The notes beneath the pieces were generated by a model. The model saw only the letters and a program-made list of their open reading frames with translations, did no database searches and was not told where the DNA came from. The translations under genes and the position numbers were made by a program. Below, piece after piece: positions 17,634-26,017 of a DNA stretch of 64,000 nucleotides. How positions within the stretch are numbered: the first letter of the stretch is position 1; each line of letters begins with the position of its first letter. This DNA is from Nocardia brasiliensis (GTDB lineage: Bacteria; Actinomycetota; Actinomycetes; Mycobacteriales; Mycobacteriaceae): the NCBI RefSeq assembly GCF_011801125.1, contig NZ_CP046171.1, positions 6,696,001 to 6,760,000 of the forward strand, given 5' to 3'.

Positions 17634-18401
17634 TCAACGACGTTGGCGGATCGCCTCGGTGAGCTGATCTGCTTCGTAGCGGTGCCCGGCGGCGTTGGCG
17701 TGCAACGGTTGTGCCGGTGCGCTCGGGACGAGGCCTTCGGACCAGCGGTCCTGCTCCGGGGCGCACGCGTCGTGGCCGACGCTGCCCGGGTAGACGTCGA
17801 CGAACACCGCACCGTGCGCGGCCGCGGCGGCCGCGAGCAGCGCGTTGATCTCCCGCACCGCGGCATCGAGCCGATCGGCCATGGGCGGCGGGATCGGCAG
17901 CGCGGGGAAGCAGCCACCCGCGCGCACCCGTTGGACCTTGCCCATCACGAAGATGTCGGCGCGTGGGGCACGCGCTGCGATGTCCTCCAGCAGCACAGCG
18001 ATTTTCGTGGCCAAGGCGGTGCCGGACCAACCGTCGCCGACGAAGTCGTTGACGCCGAAATCTACGGACACGATGGTGGCGTCCGCGCCTACCGCATCCA
18101 GTTGCGGGCCGTTGGCCTGGCCGAACAGCAGCGGCTGCGGTGCGTACGCCTCGGCGATCTTCGCACCGGAGCAGGACGCGTCGCGCAGGGTGAGCCCGAG
18201 GGCCGCGGCGCTCAAATGGGCATAGTTGCGATCGGACCGGAAACATCCGAGCGGATCGAGCTGGTCGGCGATGAACGGCCCCGCCGCACCGGACTCCCCC
18301 AGCGACACATAGATTTGCGGCGGCTCCGCACCGGCCACACCCACCGTGCTCGCCGCCAGCAGCAGCGCGCAGACCACCCGAACCACCAGCCTGCTCACCA
18401 C
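17634..18401 (-). CDS. Secreted SGNH/GDSL-type esterase
   Basis: A 255-residue exported hydrolase. After a signal peptide (VCALLLAASTVGVAGA), block I reads YVSLGESGAAG, so the nucleophile Ser sits in a GES rather than GDS context. Block III FGVNDF supplies the Asn, and block V LHANAAGH supplies the His. The four Cys are consistent with a secreted esterase/lipase of this clan. Two adjacent GTG codons could start it; the outer one has GGAGG 6 bases upstream. It converges with espG 19 bases away. Confidence 0.85.
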   Translation of the reverse strand: MVSRLVVRVVCALLLAASTVGVAGAEPPQIYVSLGESGAAGPFIADQLDPLGCFRSDRNYAHLSAAALGLTLRDASCSGAKIAEAYAPQPLLFGQANGPQLDAVGADATIVSVDFGVNDFVGDGWSGTALATKIAVLLEDIAARAPRADIFVMGKVQRVRAGGCFPALPIPPPMADRLDAAVREINALLAAAAAAHGAVFVDVYPGSVGHDACAPEQDRWSEGLVPSAPAQPLHANAAGHRYEADQLTEAIRQRR

Positions 18402-18658
18402 CGGTTGCCTCCACGCCGAGTCGTCCCCACGCACCGCCGAACCCCGCCCGAGCACCCTATCCACGCCCGCCTCGGCAACCGCGCCGACACGCCCACACCC
18501 CCACCGCGACGCCAATAGGACCGCACCCACACCCACCGCGCAAAGGCCAGGGCCCGCCGACACACGGGGCCCACCTACGACCGCGGGCCAACACCCCAAG
18601 CGAAGAGGATGTGCGGCCGCCGACGACGCGGGCCGACGACACGGGCCGACGACACCTG
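18402..18658. other. Intergenic, no supported gene
   Basis: Very GC-rich sequence with simple-sequence character (ccgacgacacgggccgacgacac). The open frames have no ribosome binding site or family resemblance. It should contain the promoter of the SGNH gene. Confidence 0.35.
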
Positions 18659-18685
18659 CCCGCACCTCCGGAGGGAGGGTGCGGG
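18659..18685 (-). terminator. Hairpin terminator after glyA
   Basis: An 8-bp stem (18659-18666 with 18678-18685) that can be lengthened internally by CTCC/GGAG pairing, 22 bases past the glyA stop. Confidence 0.6.
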
Positions 18686-18706
18686 CCCACGGTGGTTCGG
18701 GGTGGC

Positions 18707-20002
18707 TCAGCCGAGCAGGCGCCAGTCCTCAAGGCCGTCGTAGAGCGGGACGCTCTGGGCGAGCTTGGTGACGCGGGCGCGCAGGGCGTCCACGTCCGAG
18801 GTGCCGGCCAGGGCGCTCGCGATGACGTCGGCGACCTCGGTGAACTCGGCGTCGCCGAAGCCGCGGGTGGCCAGGGCCGCGGTGCCGATGCGCAGGCCGG
18901 AGGTGACCATCGGCGGGCGCGGGTCGAACGGAACGGCGTTGCGGTTCACGGTGATTCCGATTTCGTGCAGCAGATCCTCGCCCTGCTGGCCGTCGAGCTC
19001 GGAGTTGCGCAGGTCGACGAGCACCAGGTGCACGTCGGTGCCGCCGGTGAGCACGCTGACGCCCTTGCCCTGCACATCGGCGGCGCTCAGGCGGTCGGCG
19101 AGGATCTTCGCACCGGAGAGGGTGCGCTCCTGCCGCTCCTTGAACTCGGCGCCGGCCGCGATCTTGAAGGCGACGGCCTTGGCGGCGATGGCGTGCATGA
19201 GCGGACCGCCCTGCTGGCCGGGGAACACCGCGCTGTTGAGCTTCTTCGCGAAGTCCTGCTTGGCCAGGATGAGGCCCGAGCGGGGTCCACCCAGGGTCTT
19301 GTGCACGGTCGAGGACACCACGTCGGCGTGCGGCACCGGCGACGGGTGCAGTCCGGCCGCGACCAGACCGGCGAAGTGCGCCATGTCCACCCACAGGTAG
19401 GCACCGACCTCGTCGGCGATCGAGCGGAACGCGGCGAAGTCCTGCTGACGCGGGTAGGCCGACCAACCCGCCACGATCACCTTCGGCTGGGTCTGGACGG
19501 CGATGCGGCGCACCTCGTCCATGTCGATGCGGTGGTCTTCCTTGCTGACCCCGTAGAAGTGCGTCTCGTAGAGCTTGCCCGAGAAGTTGAGCCGCATGCC
19601 GTGGGTCAGGTGACCGCCGTGCGCGAGATCGAGGCCGAGCAGCTTGTCGCCCGGGTTCATCAGCGCCATCAGCACCGCGGCGTTGGCCTGCGCGCCGGAA
19701 TGCGGCTGCACGTTGGCGAATTCGGCGCCGAACAGTTCCTTGGCACGGTCGCGGGCGAGGGTCTCGACGACGTCGACGTGCTCGCAGCCGCCGTAGTAGC
19801 GTCGGCCCGGGTAACCCTCGGCGTACTTGTTCGTCAGCACGCTGCCCTGCGCCTGCAGCACCGCGCGCGGCACGAAATTCTCCGAGGCGATCATCTCGAG
19901 CGTGTCGCGCTCGCGGGCGAGCTCACCCGCCATCGCGGCGGCGAGCTCCGGGTCGAGCTCACCGAGAGATTGAGTATTGACCGAGGCCGTCGTCTGCGTC
20001 AC
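18707..20002 (-). CDS. glyA: Serine hydroxymethyltransferase
   Basis: PLP enzyme converting serine and tetrahydrofolate to glycine and 5,10-methylene-THF, the main one-carbon entry point. 431 residues. Key motifs are [33 protein letters not shown], and the PLP-lysine motif [17 protein letters not shown] (Lys about residue 232). The C-terminal [20 protein letters not shown] is also present. The GTG start gives [13 protein letters not shown]; the first 12 residues are not conserved. The gene corresponds to glyA1 next to desA2/phoH2 in mycobacteria, but here it is separated from them by an 8-kb insertion. Confidence 0.97.
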   Translation of the reverse strand: MTQTTASVNTQSLGELDPELAAAMAGELARERDTLEMIASENFVPRAVLQAQGSVLTNKYAEGYPGRRYYGGCEHVDVVETLARDRAKELFGAEFANVQPHSGAQANAAVLMALMNPGDKLLGLDLAHGGHLTHGMRLNFSGKLYETHFYGVSKEDHRIDMDEVRRIAVQTQPKVIVAGWSAYPRQQDFAAFRSIADEVGAYLWVDMAHFAGLVAAGLHPSPVPHADVVSSTVHKTLGGPRSGLILAKQDFAKKLNSAVFPGQQGGPLMHAIAAKAVAFKIAAGAEFKERQERTLSGAKILADRLSAADVQGKGVSVLTGGTDVHLVLVDLRNSELDGQQGEDLLHEIGITVNRNAVPFDPRPPMVTSGLRIGTAALATRGFGDAEFTEVADVIASALAGTSDVDALRARVTKLAQSVPLYDGLEDWRLLG

Positions 20003-20124
20003 CGCCTCAGTCTATGGGCCACCGGTGCGCCTATCAGCAGGGGGTTCGCCCCCCTACACCGACCGGCGACCGCCCGCGAGGTCACCGCCGCGCCGAGCGA
20101 TCGCGCGCGTCGGCGCCACAGCGG

Positions 20125-20694
20125 CTACTGCGGCACGGGGAGGTACTGCTCTAGCAGGACCGTGAGGTGCCGATGGGTATCGCGCAGCGGTTGGGTGGAT
20201 TTCATCGCGCGGGATTGGATGATCGCGCCCTCGATCGCGCTGAACACGAAGCTGGAAAGCGACGCCGCCTCCGTGTCCGGGACACCAGCGGACACCATTG
20301 CGGCCCCGAGCTTTTCGTGCCATTCGGCGAAGGCGGCGCCCGCGGCGGCCTGCACGTCGGGCTCGGATTCGGCGAGGGCCGCACCGACGATCGGGCATCC
20401 GGTGCGGAACGCACTCGACTCCAGCGCCGTGACCCACCAGCCGGTCAGCGCCTCGAGCCACTGATCGGCCGGCCGGCTCGTGGTGATCTTCTCGATCACC
20501 GCCACGAGCCGGGTGCCCGCGACGGCGGTAGCGGTCGCAACCAGCTCGCTCTTGCCCGCGGGAAAGTGCTGGTAGAGGGAATTGCGCGACGCCTTGCCGC
20601 GGTCGAGCAGCGCGGCAAGGCCTGCCGCGTGCACGCCTTGCTCGCAGACCAGCTGGATCGCGCTCTCGATCAGCCGGGCGCGTGGGCCGCTCAT
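20125..20694 (-). CDS. TetR family repressor
   Basis: A 189-residue regulator. The HTH lies at about residues 25-47 (AGLAALLDRGKASRNSLYQHFPAGKSEL). The C-terminal domain resembles the YxaF/LmrA group (TGCPIVGAALAESEPDVQAA, AFAEWHEKLGAAMV) that binds small aromatic or flavonoid-like ligands. An internal ATG preceded by GGAGC is used as start rather than one 17 codons earlier, which would overlap the operator. It is divergent from the thioesterase gene, and two matching palindromes lie between them, so it very likely represses itself and the thioesterase-nitroreductase pair. Confidence 0.9.
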   Translation of the reverse strand: MSGPRARLIESAIQLVCEQGVHAAGLAALLDRGKASRNSLYQHFPAGKSELVATATAVAGTRLVAVIEKITTSRPADQWLEALTGWWVTALESSAFRTGCPIVGAALAESEPDVQAAAGAAFAEWHEKLGAAMVSAGVPDTEAASLSSFVFSAIEGAIIQSRAMKSTQPLRDTHRHLTVLLEQYLPVPQ

Positions 20695-20721
20695 CCGGGC
20701 TCCTTCCAGGAGACGGTTGCG

Positions 20722-20773
20722 TGAACCGATCGGTTCATGCTCCAATCATGACAGATGTGGACCGATCGGTTCA
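20722..20773. promoter_or_regulatory. Twin TetR operators in divergent promoter
   Basis: A perfect 16-bp palindrome TGAACCGATCGGTTCA (20722-20737) and a second copy with one asymmetric base, TGGACCGATCGGTTCA (20758-20773). Their centres are 36 bp apart and they share the core ACCGATCGGT. The second ends 16 bases before the thioesterase ATG, so binding there would block transcription or initiation. Confidence 0.85.
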
Positions 20774-20789
20774 CCGAAAGGATTGCATC

Positions 20790-21248
20790 ATGTCGGAAAC
20801 CACCCTCGACCTCGCCCAACTGTCCGGCCTCGAGCTGCTGCGGACCGCGATGACCATGCCGCAGCGGCCGCCGTTCATCGGCGATCTGCTCGGCATGGAG
20901 GTCGACCTGATCGAGCAGGGCAAGGTGGTCTTCGCGCTGCACACCAGGCCGGACTTCGCCAATCCGCTCGGCACCACGCACGGCGGCATCTGCGCGTCGC
21001 TGCTGGATTCGGTGATGGGTTGCGCGGTGCACAGCACGCTGGCGGCCGGTGTCGGGTACACGACGCTGGAGCTGAAGGTGAACTACATCCGCGCGGTGCC
21101 GACCGACGGCAGGCGCATCACCGCCACCGGCACCACCATCCACCTCGGCCGCACCACCGCGACCGCGGAGGGTCGCGTCGTCGACGAGCAGGGCCGCCTG
21201 GTCGCGCACGGCACCACCACCTGCGCCATTTTCAATGGAAACCGCTGA
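20790..21248 (+). CDS. PaaI-type hot-dog thioesterase
   Basis: A 152-residue hot-dog fold acyl-CoA thioesterase of the PaaI/YigI kind. The family helix and catalytic region are visible: NPLGTTHGGICASLLDSVMGCAV, with HGG and the following Asp, then ELKVNYIRAVP and GRTTATAEGRVVDEQGRLVAHGTTT. It would hydrolyse aromatic or medium-chain acyl-CoA. GAAAGGA lies 7 bases before the ATG. First gene of a two-gene unit under the divergent TetR. Confidence 0.88.
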   Translation: MSETTLDLAQLSGLELLRTAMTMPQRPPFIGDLLGMEVDLIEQGKVVFALHTRPDFANPLGTTHGGICASLLDSVMGCAVHSTLAAGVGYTTLELKVNYIRAVPTDGRRITATGTTIHLGRTTATAEGRVVDEQGRLVAHGTTTCAIFNGNR

Positions 21249-21266
21249 CACACAAGGAGAACCGCT

Positions 21267-21716
21267 ATGCGTGAACGCAGCCCGAGTGCAGCCGTCCGAA
21301 AGTTCCGCCGGGAGCGACTGCTCGGCCGCTACCTCGCCAATCCAGCCGTAAGTCTGCTCGAGCGCATCGGCATCCGGTCCGCCATGCTCGCCGAGCTGGA
21401 GACCACCGGAGCGAAAACCGGTCAGCCGCGCCGAGTTCCGGTGACCGTCTCGATCGACGCCGACGGCGCCTGGCTCATCTCCCAGCACGGCCGCCGCTCC
21501 GGCTGGGCGCGCAATATCGTCGCCGACCCCAAAGTCCGCCTGCGCCAAGGAAAACGCTGGTACACCGGCACCGCCGCCTTCGTGCCCGACGACGATGTGG
21601 TCGCCCGCGCGCGCAGCTTCGCCACCGGCCGCGTCCCCGAATCCGCCGCCGAGTGGACCATGAAAGCGCTGGAGAGCGACCCGATTTCGGTGCGCATCAC
21701 CTTCACCGCCGCCTGA
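21267..21716 (+). CDS. F420-dependent nitroreductase/quinone reductase (Ddn-like)
   Basis: A 149-residue split-barrel protein of the deazaflavin-dependent reductase family (PF04075). Characteristic pieces are LETTGAKTGQPRRVPVTVS, WLISQHGRRSGWARNIVADPKVRLRQG and the C-terminal VRITF strand. Mycobacterial relatives reduce quinones and activate nitroimidazoles with F420H2. AAGGAGA precedes the ATG and the gene starts 18 bases after the thioesterase, so the pair is an operon, probably for handling a xenobiotic or aromatic acyl compound. Confidence 0.88.
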   Translation: MRERSPSAAVRKFRRERLLGRYLANPAVSLLERIGIRSAMLAELETTGAKTGQPRRVPVTVSIDADGAWLISQHGRRSGWARNIVADPKVRLRQGKRWYTGTAAFVPDDDVVARARSFATGRVPESAAEWTMKALESDPISVRITFTAA

Positions 21717-21854
21717 CCGTTTCGACGCTGGACACTCCGCACGAGGTACCCCCGATCTATAGGGGCACAACAATTCGGGTCACTCGGAAAGGTAACGGGA
21801 CAAGCACTTTCGATCGGTTAACCGGGTGCATAGTCCGTTCGTCGAGGAGTCAGC

Positions 21855-21965
21855 ATGCTTGCCTTCGTCGCAGTTCCGTCCAACCCCATCGAAGGGCTGC
21901 TCCGCCAGCTCTCCACCATGATGTGCAGCCTGTCGGCGGGTACGTCCTGCTCGGTCATCCAGTAG
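21855..21965 (+). CDS. 36-residue small protein with strong ribosome binding site
   Basis: ATG preceded 5 bases away by GAGGAG (21844-21849). The peptide starts MLAFVAVPSNPIEGLLRQLS and ends TMMCSLSAGTSCSVIQ. It contains a short amphipathic stretch and two Cys (24 and 32) in a Ser/Thr-rich C-terminal end. The preceding 130 bases are AT-richer than usual and promoter-like, and two perfect hairpins follow at once. Leader-plus-core layout is reminiscent of a ribosomally made, modified peptide, but no modifying enzyme is encoded nearby, so I leave function open. Confidence 0.5.
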   Translation: MLAFVAVPSNPIEGLLRQLSTMMCSLSAGTSCSVIQ

Positions 21966-21976
21966 GACACACGCGT

Positions 21977-22020
21977 CCGCCGGGTATGCCGGCGGCACAC
22001 CACCGCGAGTGCGCGGTGGT
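21977..22020 (+). terminator. Two tandem perfect hairpins after the 36-residue gene
   Basis: The first has a 7-bp stem with 5-base loop (21977-21983 with 21989-21995). The second has a 9-bp perfect stem with 4-base loop (21999-22007 with 22012-22020). They begin 12 bases after the stop codon, a strong termination structure without U-run. Confidence 0.65.
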
Positions 22021-22084
22021 CCGGCCGGTCCGGGCCGGAGTGGATCGCACCGTACGGCACACCGCCGCGCAGTCGCCTCTCCCC

Positions 22085-22151
22085 GATTCGCGCCCGCTGC
22101 CACTGCCCGGCAGCGGGTGCGAATCGCGTTCGGCCCGTCCCGGGGCCGAAC
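22085..22151 (-). terminator. Two strong hairpins downstream of the DUF885 gene
   Basis: A 17-bp stem with one G-U position and a 7-base loop (22085-22101 with 22109-22125) is followed by a 9-bp perfect stem (22128-22136 with 22143-22151). The second ends 17 bases from the DUF885 stop and is its likely terminator. The first is unusually long for a bacterial terminator. Confidence 0.6.
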
Positions 22152-22167
22152 TCAGCTGTGCAGGAAC

Positions 22168-23364
22168 TCAGCCGCGGCGGATCGCGCCCGGTGTGAGCGG
22201 CTCGTCGAGCAGCCGGCGGAAGCGGTCGGAGCGCTCCCCTGGATCGACCGCCTGGTCCAGCCAGCCGCCGAGCAGGCGATAACCCTCGACGTAGGTGGAG
22301 ATGTAGGCGCGCCACAGCGGCGACGAGAGGAAGCGCAGCGACTGCCGGGCCCGGTCGGGCGTGACCAGGCTCCAGGTCTGCAGGAACTCGGCCACCTCGT
22401 CCTGGGTGCGGTGCCGGTCGTGCAGCAGCAGCGCCGCGTCCTGCCGAACGCTGAGCAGCTTCGCGGAGGCGTTCGAAAGTCGTTCCGCGCGTTCGCCGTC
22501 GAAACGCAGCCCGAGGTCGGCGTAGATCTCCTGCGCCCACTTGCCCCAGCCGGGACCGACCAGCGAGCGCAGCGCGAGGTCGGCCAGGCCCTCCGCCATC
22601 AGGCACTGCGGCGTGTTCACCAGGAACAGTGTCTGTTCGGCCTGGCCCGCGGCGACCAGCCCGGCCTCCTTGCGGCAGTGCTCGGTGTGGTGACCGGGGT
22701 AGGACTCGTGCGCGATCAGCTGCGGCAGGTGCGCCATGTGCTGTTTGAGGTCGGAGTTGATCGCCACGCGGGAGTGGAAATTGCCGAGGTAGTAGTTGAA
22801 GCCGGACCACGGCTTGTCGCCGACCACCTCATAGGTGACGTGCTCGTGATCGGGCAGCGGGTAGCGCTCGCGCACCAGCTCGCGCAGCGCGCTGGAGAAC
22901 GCCTCGACGCATGCGGGCAGTCGCTCGGGCGGGATCTCGTCGGTCTTGCGGTGCGCGGCCACCCGCTCGGCCAGCGGTCCGTCACCCGCGAGAACCTCGT
23001 CCATCTGCCGGTGCGCGTCGCGGTAGTCCTCGACGTCGGCGGGTGCGATGTCGACATCGAAGTAGGCGCGCACCTCGTCGACGAAGCCGATGTCGTCGCC
23101 GGCGAACTTGCGTCCGGAGCATTCCAGCGCACGCAGGTGCACATCCAGGAACTCGGTGCGTTCGGCCGTCAGCCCGGCGTCGGGCAGCTCGGCCCGCAAG
23201 CCGGCCGCCCGCTGCGCCAGCTGACGCGGCTCCGGTGCGGGTGCGTTCGCCACGTCCCGACGCAGTGCCGGATCACCGGTGTACGCGTCGACGAACCCCT
23301 CTTCCAGCCGGTCGAATGCCAAGCCGAGCCGCAGGTACTCGGTCACGAGTGGATGCGCTTCCAT
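22168..23364 (-). CDS. DUF885 family metallopeptidase-like protein
   Basis: A 398-residue protein of the DUF885 family, large helical proteins related to M3/M32-type zinc peptidases. The metal-binding motif HESYPGHH (about residues 230-237) is present with downstream LMAEGLADLALRS, which can supply the third ligand Glu. QHMAHLPQLIAHE precedes the motif. No signal peptide is seen, so it should be cytoplasmic. The substrate is unknown, possibly peptides. The start MEAHPLVTEYLRLGL is the first codon of the open frame. Confidence 0.85.
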   Translation of the reverse strand: MEAHPLVTEYLRLGLAFDRLEEGFVDAYTGDPALRRDVANAPAPEPRQLAQRAAGLRAELPDAGLTAERTEFLDVHLRALECSGRKFAGDDIGFVDEVRAYFDVDIAPADVEDYRDAHRQMDEVLAGDGPLAERVAAHRKTDEIPPERLPACVEAFSSALRELVRERYPLPDHEHVTYEVVGDKPWSGFNYYLGNFHSRVAINSDLKQHMAHLPQLIAHESYPGHHTEHCRKEAGLVAAGQAEQTLFLVNTPQCLMAEGLADLALRSLVGPGWGKWAQEIYADLGLRFDGERAERLSNASAKLLSVRQDAALLLHDRHRTQDEVAEFLQTWSLVTPDRARQSLRFLSSPLWRAYISTYVEGYRLLGGWLDQAVDPGERSDRFRRLLDEPLTPGAIRRG

Positions 23365-23554
23365 CCGACCGACATTAGCCGTCGGGCGCGTCCGGCGCGC
23401 GCCACATTCGACCGGTTACCAACCGGTACCGGTACCCCGCTTTTCCCGCGATATCGGCGCAGAGCAGAATTCGGCTATGCGGCGAAAGCTAGACCGAATC
23501 TCACTGAGCCGGCAGGGTATGTGTGCGTGTTTGCCGAAGTGGAGCGTCGGGTAA

Positions 23555-24487
23555 GTGGCACGAATGAGCGAGCCGAGTCCGTATGTGGAATTCGACCGGA
23601 AACAGTGGCGAACTCTGCGTAAGTCGACTCCCCTGGTGCTCACTGAGGAAGAACTGAGGGGCCTGCGCGGTCTCGGCGAACAGATCGACCTCGAGGAAGT
23701 GGCCGAGGTTTATCTGCCGCTCGCTCGACTCATCCACCTCCAGGTGGCCGCGCGGCAGCGGTTGTTCGCCGCGACCGCCACCTTCCTCGGCGAGACCCAC
23801 CCCGACCGCCAGGTGCCGTTCGTGATCGGCGTCGCGGGCAGCGTCGCGGTCGGCAAGTCGACCACCGCCCGCGTGCTGCAGGCGTTGCTGGCCCGCTGGG
23901 ATCACCATCCGCGGGTCGACCTGATCACCACCGACGGATTCCTGTATCCCACCGCCGAGCTCACCCGGCGCGGCATCATGCATCGCAAGGGTTTTCCGGA
24001 GAGCTACGACCGCCGCAAGCTGCTGCGATTCGTCACCGAGGTGAAATCGGGCGCGGCCGAGGTGTGCGCGCCGGTGTACTCGCACATCTCCTACGACATC
24101 GTGCCGGACAAGTTCCACTGCGTGCGCCAACCCGACATCCTGATCGTCGAGGGCCTCAACGTGCTGCAGACCGGTCCGCGGCTGATGGTCTCGGACCTGT
24201 TCGACTTCTCGATCTACGTCGACGCCCGCATCGAGGACATCGAGAAGTGGTACGTGCAAAGGTTTCTCACCCTGCGCGAGACCGCGTTCGCGAACCCGAA
24301 CGCGCATTTCCACCACTACGCCGGATTCACCGACGACCAGGCGACACACGCCGCCGAGGAGATCTGGAACAACACCAACCGGCCGAATCTGGTGGAGAAC
24401 ATTCTGCCCACCCGGCCACGCGCGACGCTCGTGTTGCGTAAGGACACCGACCACGCCATCAATCGGCTGCGGCTGCGCAAATTGTGA
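23555..24487 (+). CDS. coaA: Pantothenate kinase type I
   Basis: Phosphorylates pantothenate with ATP, the first and regulated step of CoA synthesis. 310 residues. P-loop GSVAVGKST (residues 95-103), [24 protein letters not shown] and [12 protein letters not shown] define the CoaA family. The C-terminus [20 protein letters not shown] is almost the same as in mycobacterial CoaA as I remember it. The GTG start giving [15 protein letters not shown] aligns with the mycobacterial N-terminus and has GGAG 10 bases upstream; the ATG three codons later is the alternative. Confidence 0.97.
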   Translation: MARMSEPSPYVEFDRKQWRTLRKSTPLVLTEEELRGLRGLGEQIDLEEVAEVYLPLARLIHLQVAARQRLFAATATFLGETHPDRQVPFVIGVAGSVAVGKSTTARVLQALLARWDHHPRVDLITTDGFLYPTAELTRRGIMHRKGFPESYDRRKLLRFVTEVKSGAAEVCAPVYSHISYDIVPDKFHCVRQPDILIVEGLNVLQTGPRLMVSDLFDFSIYVDARIEDIEKWYVQRFLTLRETAFANPNAHFHHYAGFTDDQATHAAEEIWNNTNRPNLVENILPTRPRATLVLRKDTDHAINRLRLRKL

Positions 24488-24493
24488 TCCCGC

Positions 24494-25075
24494 TTACAAT
24501 TTCCACGCGTCGTCGAGGCGTTTAGCCACATTGATATCGCGGGCCGCGGCAATGTGCGGTTTGTCGATCTCTTTGGCGATATAGCGGGCAATGAAACGCC
24601 GGATCTCGTGATCGACGCTGGCGAGGATGCGCAGCAGCTGACCGCGCATGGTGGCGGTGGCGACGTTGATCCGGACGTCGCTCGAGCGCGGGGTGGCGAT
24701 GTCGATGAGCACCCGCAGCGGCGCGGCGGCGCGCACGGTCAGATGCAGATGGATGTTGCCGTCGACCTCGAACCGATGCCGGTCCAGCGCCAGATCGATG
24801 AGCATGTCCACGTTGAGCGGGATCTTCAACTGGAACGAGATCACGTCCTCGACCTCGCGGCGCACCTGCGCCTGCCCGAGTCGCACCTGCGCGCTGGCCT
24901 TGGCCAACTTCGCCGGACCGACTCCGATCGGGCCGAAATCGAAAGCGGCGCCGGTCAACTGGTCGAAGGCGCCGAGGATGCGCTGCTCGGAGACGGCGTA
25001 CTCGAAGAAGCGCCGCCCGAACTCCTCATAGCTGAGATACGGCTCAGGGACCGGTGCGCCGCCTACCTCGCTCAC
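24494..25075 (-). CDS. Conserved hypothetical protein beside uppS
   Basis: A 193-residue soluble alpha/beta protein. Features are YEEFGRRFFEYAVSEQRI, an amphipathic middle, FEVDGNIHLHLTVRAAAPLRVLIDI and a basic C-terminal helical part (RRFIARYIAKEIDKPHIAAARDINVAKRLDDAW). The strand-rich centre resembles SRPBCC/lipid-binding style sheets, but I cannot name the family. The GTG start follows a GGGGAGGG sequence. Same strand as, and downstream of, the Z-prenyl synthase gene (40-base gap), so probably cotranscribed. Converges with coaA. Confidence 0.75.
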   Translation of the reverse strand: MSEVGGAPVPEPYLSYEEFGRRFFEYAVSEQRILGAFDQLTGAAFDFGPIGVGPAKLAKASAQVRLGQAQVRREVEDVISFQLKIPLNVDMLIDLALDRHRFEVDGNIHLHLTVRAAAPLRVLIDIATPRSSDVRINVATATMRGQLLRILASVDHEIRRFIARYIAKEIDKPHIAAARDINVAKRLDDAWKL

Positions 25076-25115
25076 GCCGCCCTCCCCACCGGCGCGAGCG
25101 CGCGGGCGCGCCGGA

Positions 25116-25895
25116 CTAGATACCGAACCTGCGATGCCTGGCCGCGTAGTCGCGCAGTGCCCGCAGGAAGTCCACACGCCGGAACTCCGGCCAGTACGCC
25201 TCGGTGAACCATATCTCCGAGTATGCGCTCTGCCACAGCAGGAACCCGGACAGACGCTGCTCGCCGGAGGTGCGAATGACCAGATCGGGGTCCGGCTGGC
25301 CGGAGGTGTAGAGGTGCTGGCCGATCGCGTTCACGGTGATCGATTGCACCAGATCCTCGCCGGTCTCCCCCGCGGCGATCTCCTGCCGGACCAGCGAGCG
25401 CACCGCGTCGGTGATCTCCTGCCTGCCGCCGTAGCCGATGGCCACATTGACGTGCACCCCGTTGCGGTCCTCGGTGCGCTCGGCGGCGGTGCGGATGCGC
25501 TTGGCGATCAGCTCGGGGAAACCGTCGAGCGAGCCGACGACGCGCACGCTCCAATTCTGTTCCGGCGCCGACAGTTCCTCGACCACGTCGGTGATCACTT
25601 CGAACAGCGTCTCCAGCTCGTCGGGATCGCGCTGCAGGTTCTCGGTGGAGAGCAGATAGACGGTGACCATCTCGATGCCCTCAGCGTGGCACCAGCCGAC
25701 GAGCTCGGCGATCTTCACCGCGCCGACGCGGTGGCCGTGGCTCACATCGGTGAAACCGTTCTCCCGAGCCCAGCGCCGATTACCATCGCACATCACCGCG
25801 ACGTGGCGGGGATGTTGTTTGCCGGCCAGCTGCTTGGTCAGCCGGGCCTCGTAGATGCGATACGGCAAACCCCGCACCTGAACCGGAAGCTCCAC
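25116..25895 (-). CDS. uppS: Short-chain cis (Z)-prenyl diphosphate synthase (Rv1086-like)
   Basis: Member of the undecaprenyl-diphosphate synthase family, 259 residues. HVAVMCDGNRRWARENGF holds the catalytic Asp of the first conserved region. YLLSTENLQRDPDEL, GQPDPDLVIRTSGEQRLSGF and LLWQSAYSEIWFTEAYWPEF are the other family regions. It is very close to M. tuberculosis Rv1086, which makes Z,E-farnesyl diphosphate for decaprenyl-phosphate and cell-wall arabinogalactan synthesis, so that product is more likely than C55. The GTG chosen matches the mycobacterial start. Divergent from the PAQR gene across a perfect palindrome. Confidence 0.93.
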   Translation of the reverse strand: MELPVQVRGLPYRIYEARLTKQLAGKQHPRHVAVMCDGNRRWARENGFTDVSHGHRVGAVKIAELVGWCHAEGIEMVTVYLLSTENLQRDPDELETLFEVITDVVEELSAPEQNWSVRVVGSLDGFPELIAKRIRTAAERTEDRNGVHVNVAIGYGGRQEITDAVRSLVRQEIAAGETGEDLVQSITVNAIGQHLYTSGQPDPDLVIRTSGEQRLSGFLLWQSAYSEIWFTEAYWPEFRRVDFLRALRDYAARHRRFGI

Positions 25896-25965
25896 GCGGG
25901 CCACCCTACGCCCCACGGACAGGATCCTGTCAGCCGCCGCACCTCCCGGTACAGTGACGGAGGGG

Positions 25966-25993
25966 CGGTAACCTACGGTTCCGTAGGTTACCG
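25966..25993. promoter_or_regulatory. Perfect 13-bp-arm operator between uppS and PAQR gene
   Basis: Inverted repeat CGGTAACCTACGG-TT-CCGTAGGTTACCG with 13-bp arms and a 2-base centre, 25-52 bases before the hemolysin III start and about 70 bases before uppS. The spacing and symmetry suit a TetR-type dimer. No TetR gene is adjacent, so the regulator would act in trans. Confidence 0.8.
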
Positions 25994-26017
25994 GTGAGTT
26001 CAACCAGGAGGTAGCTC

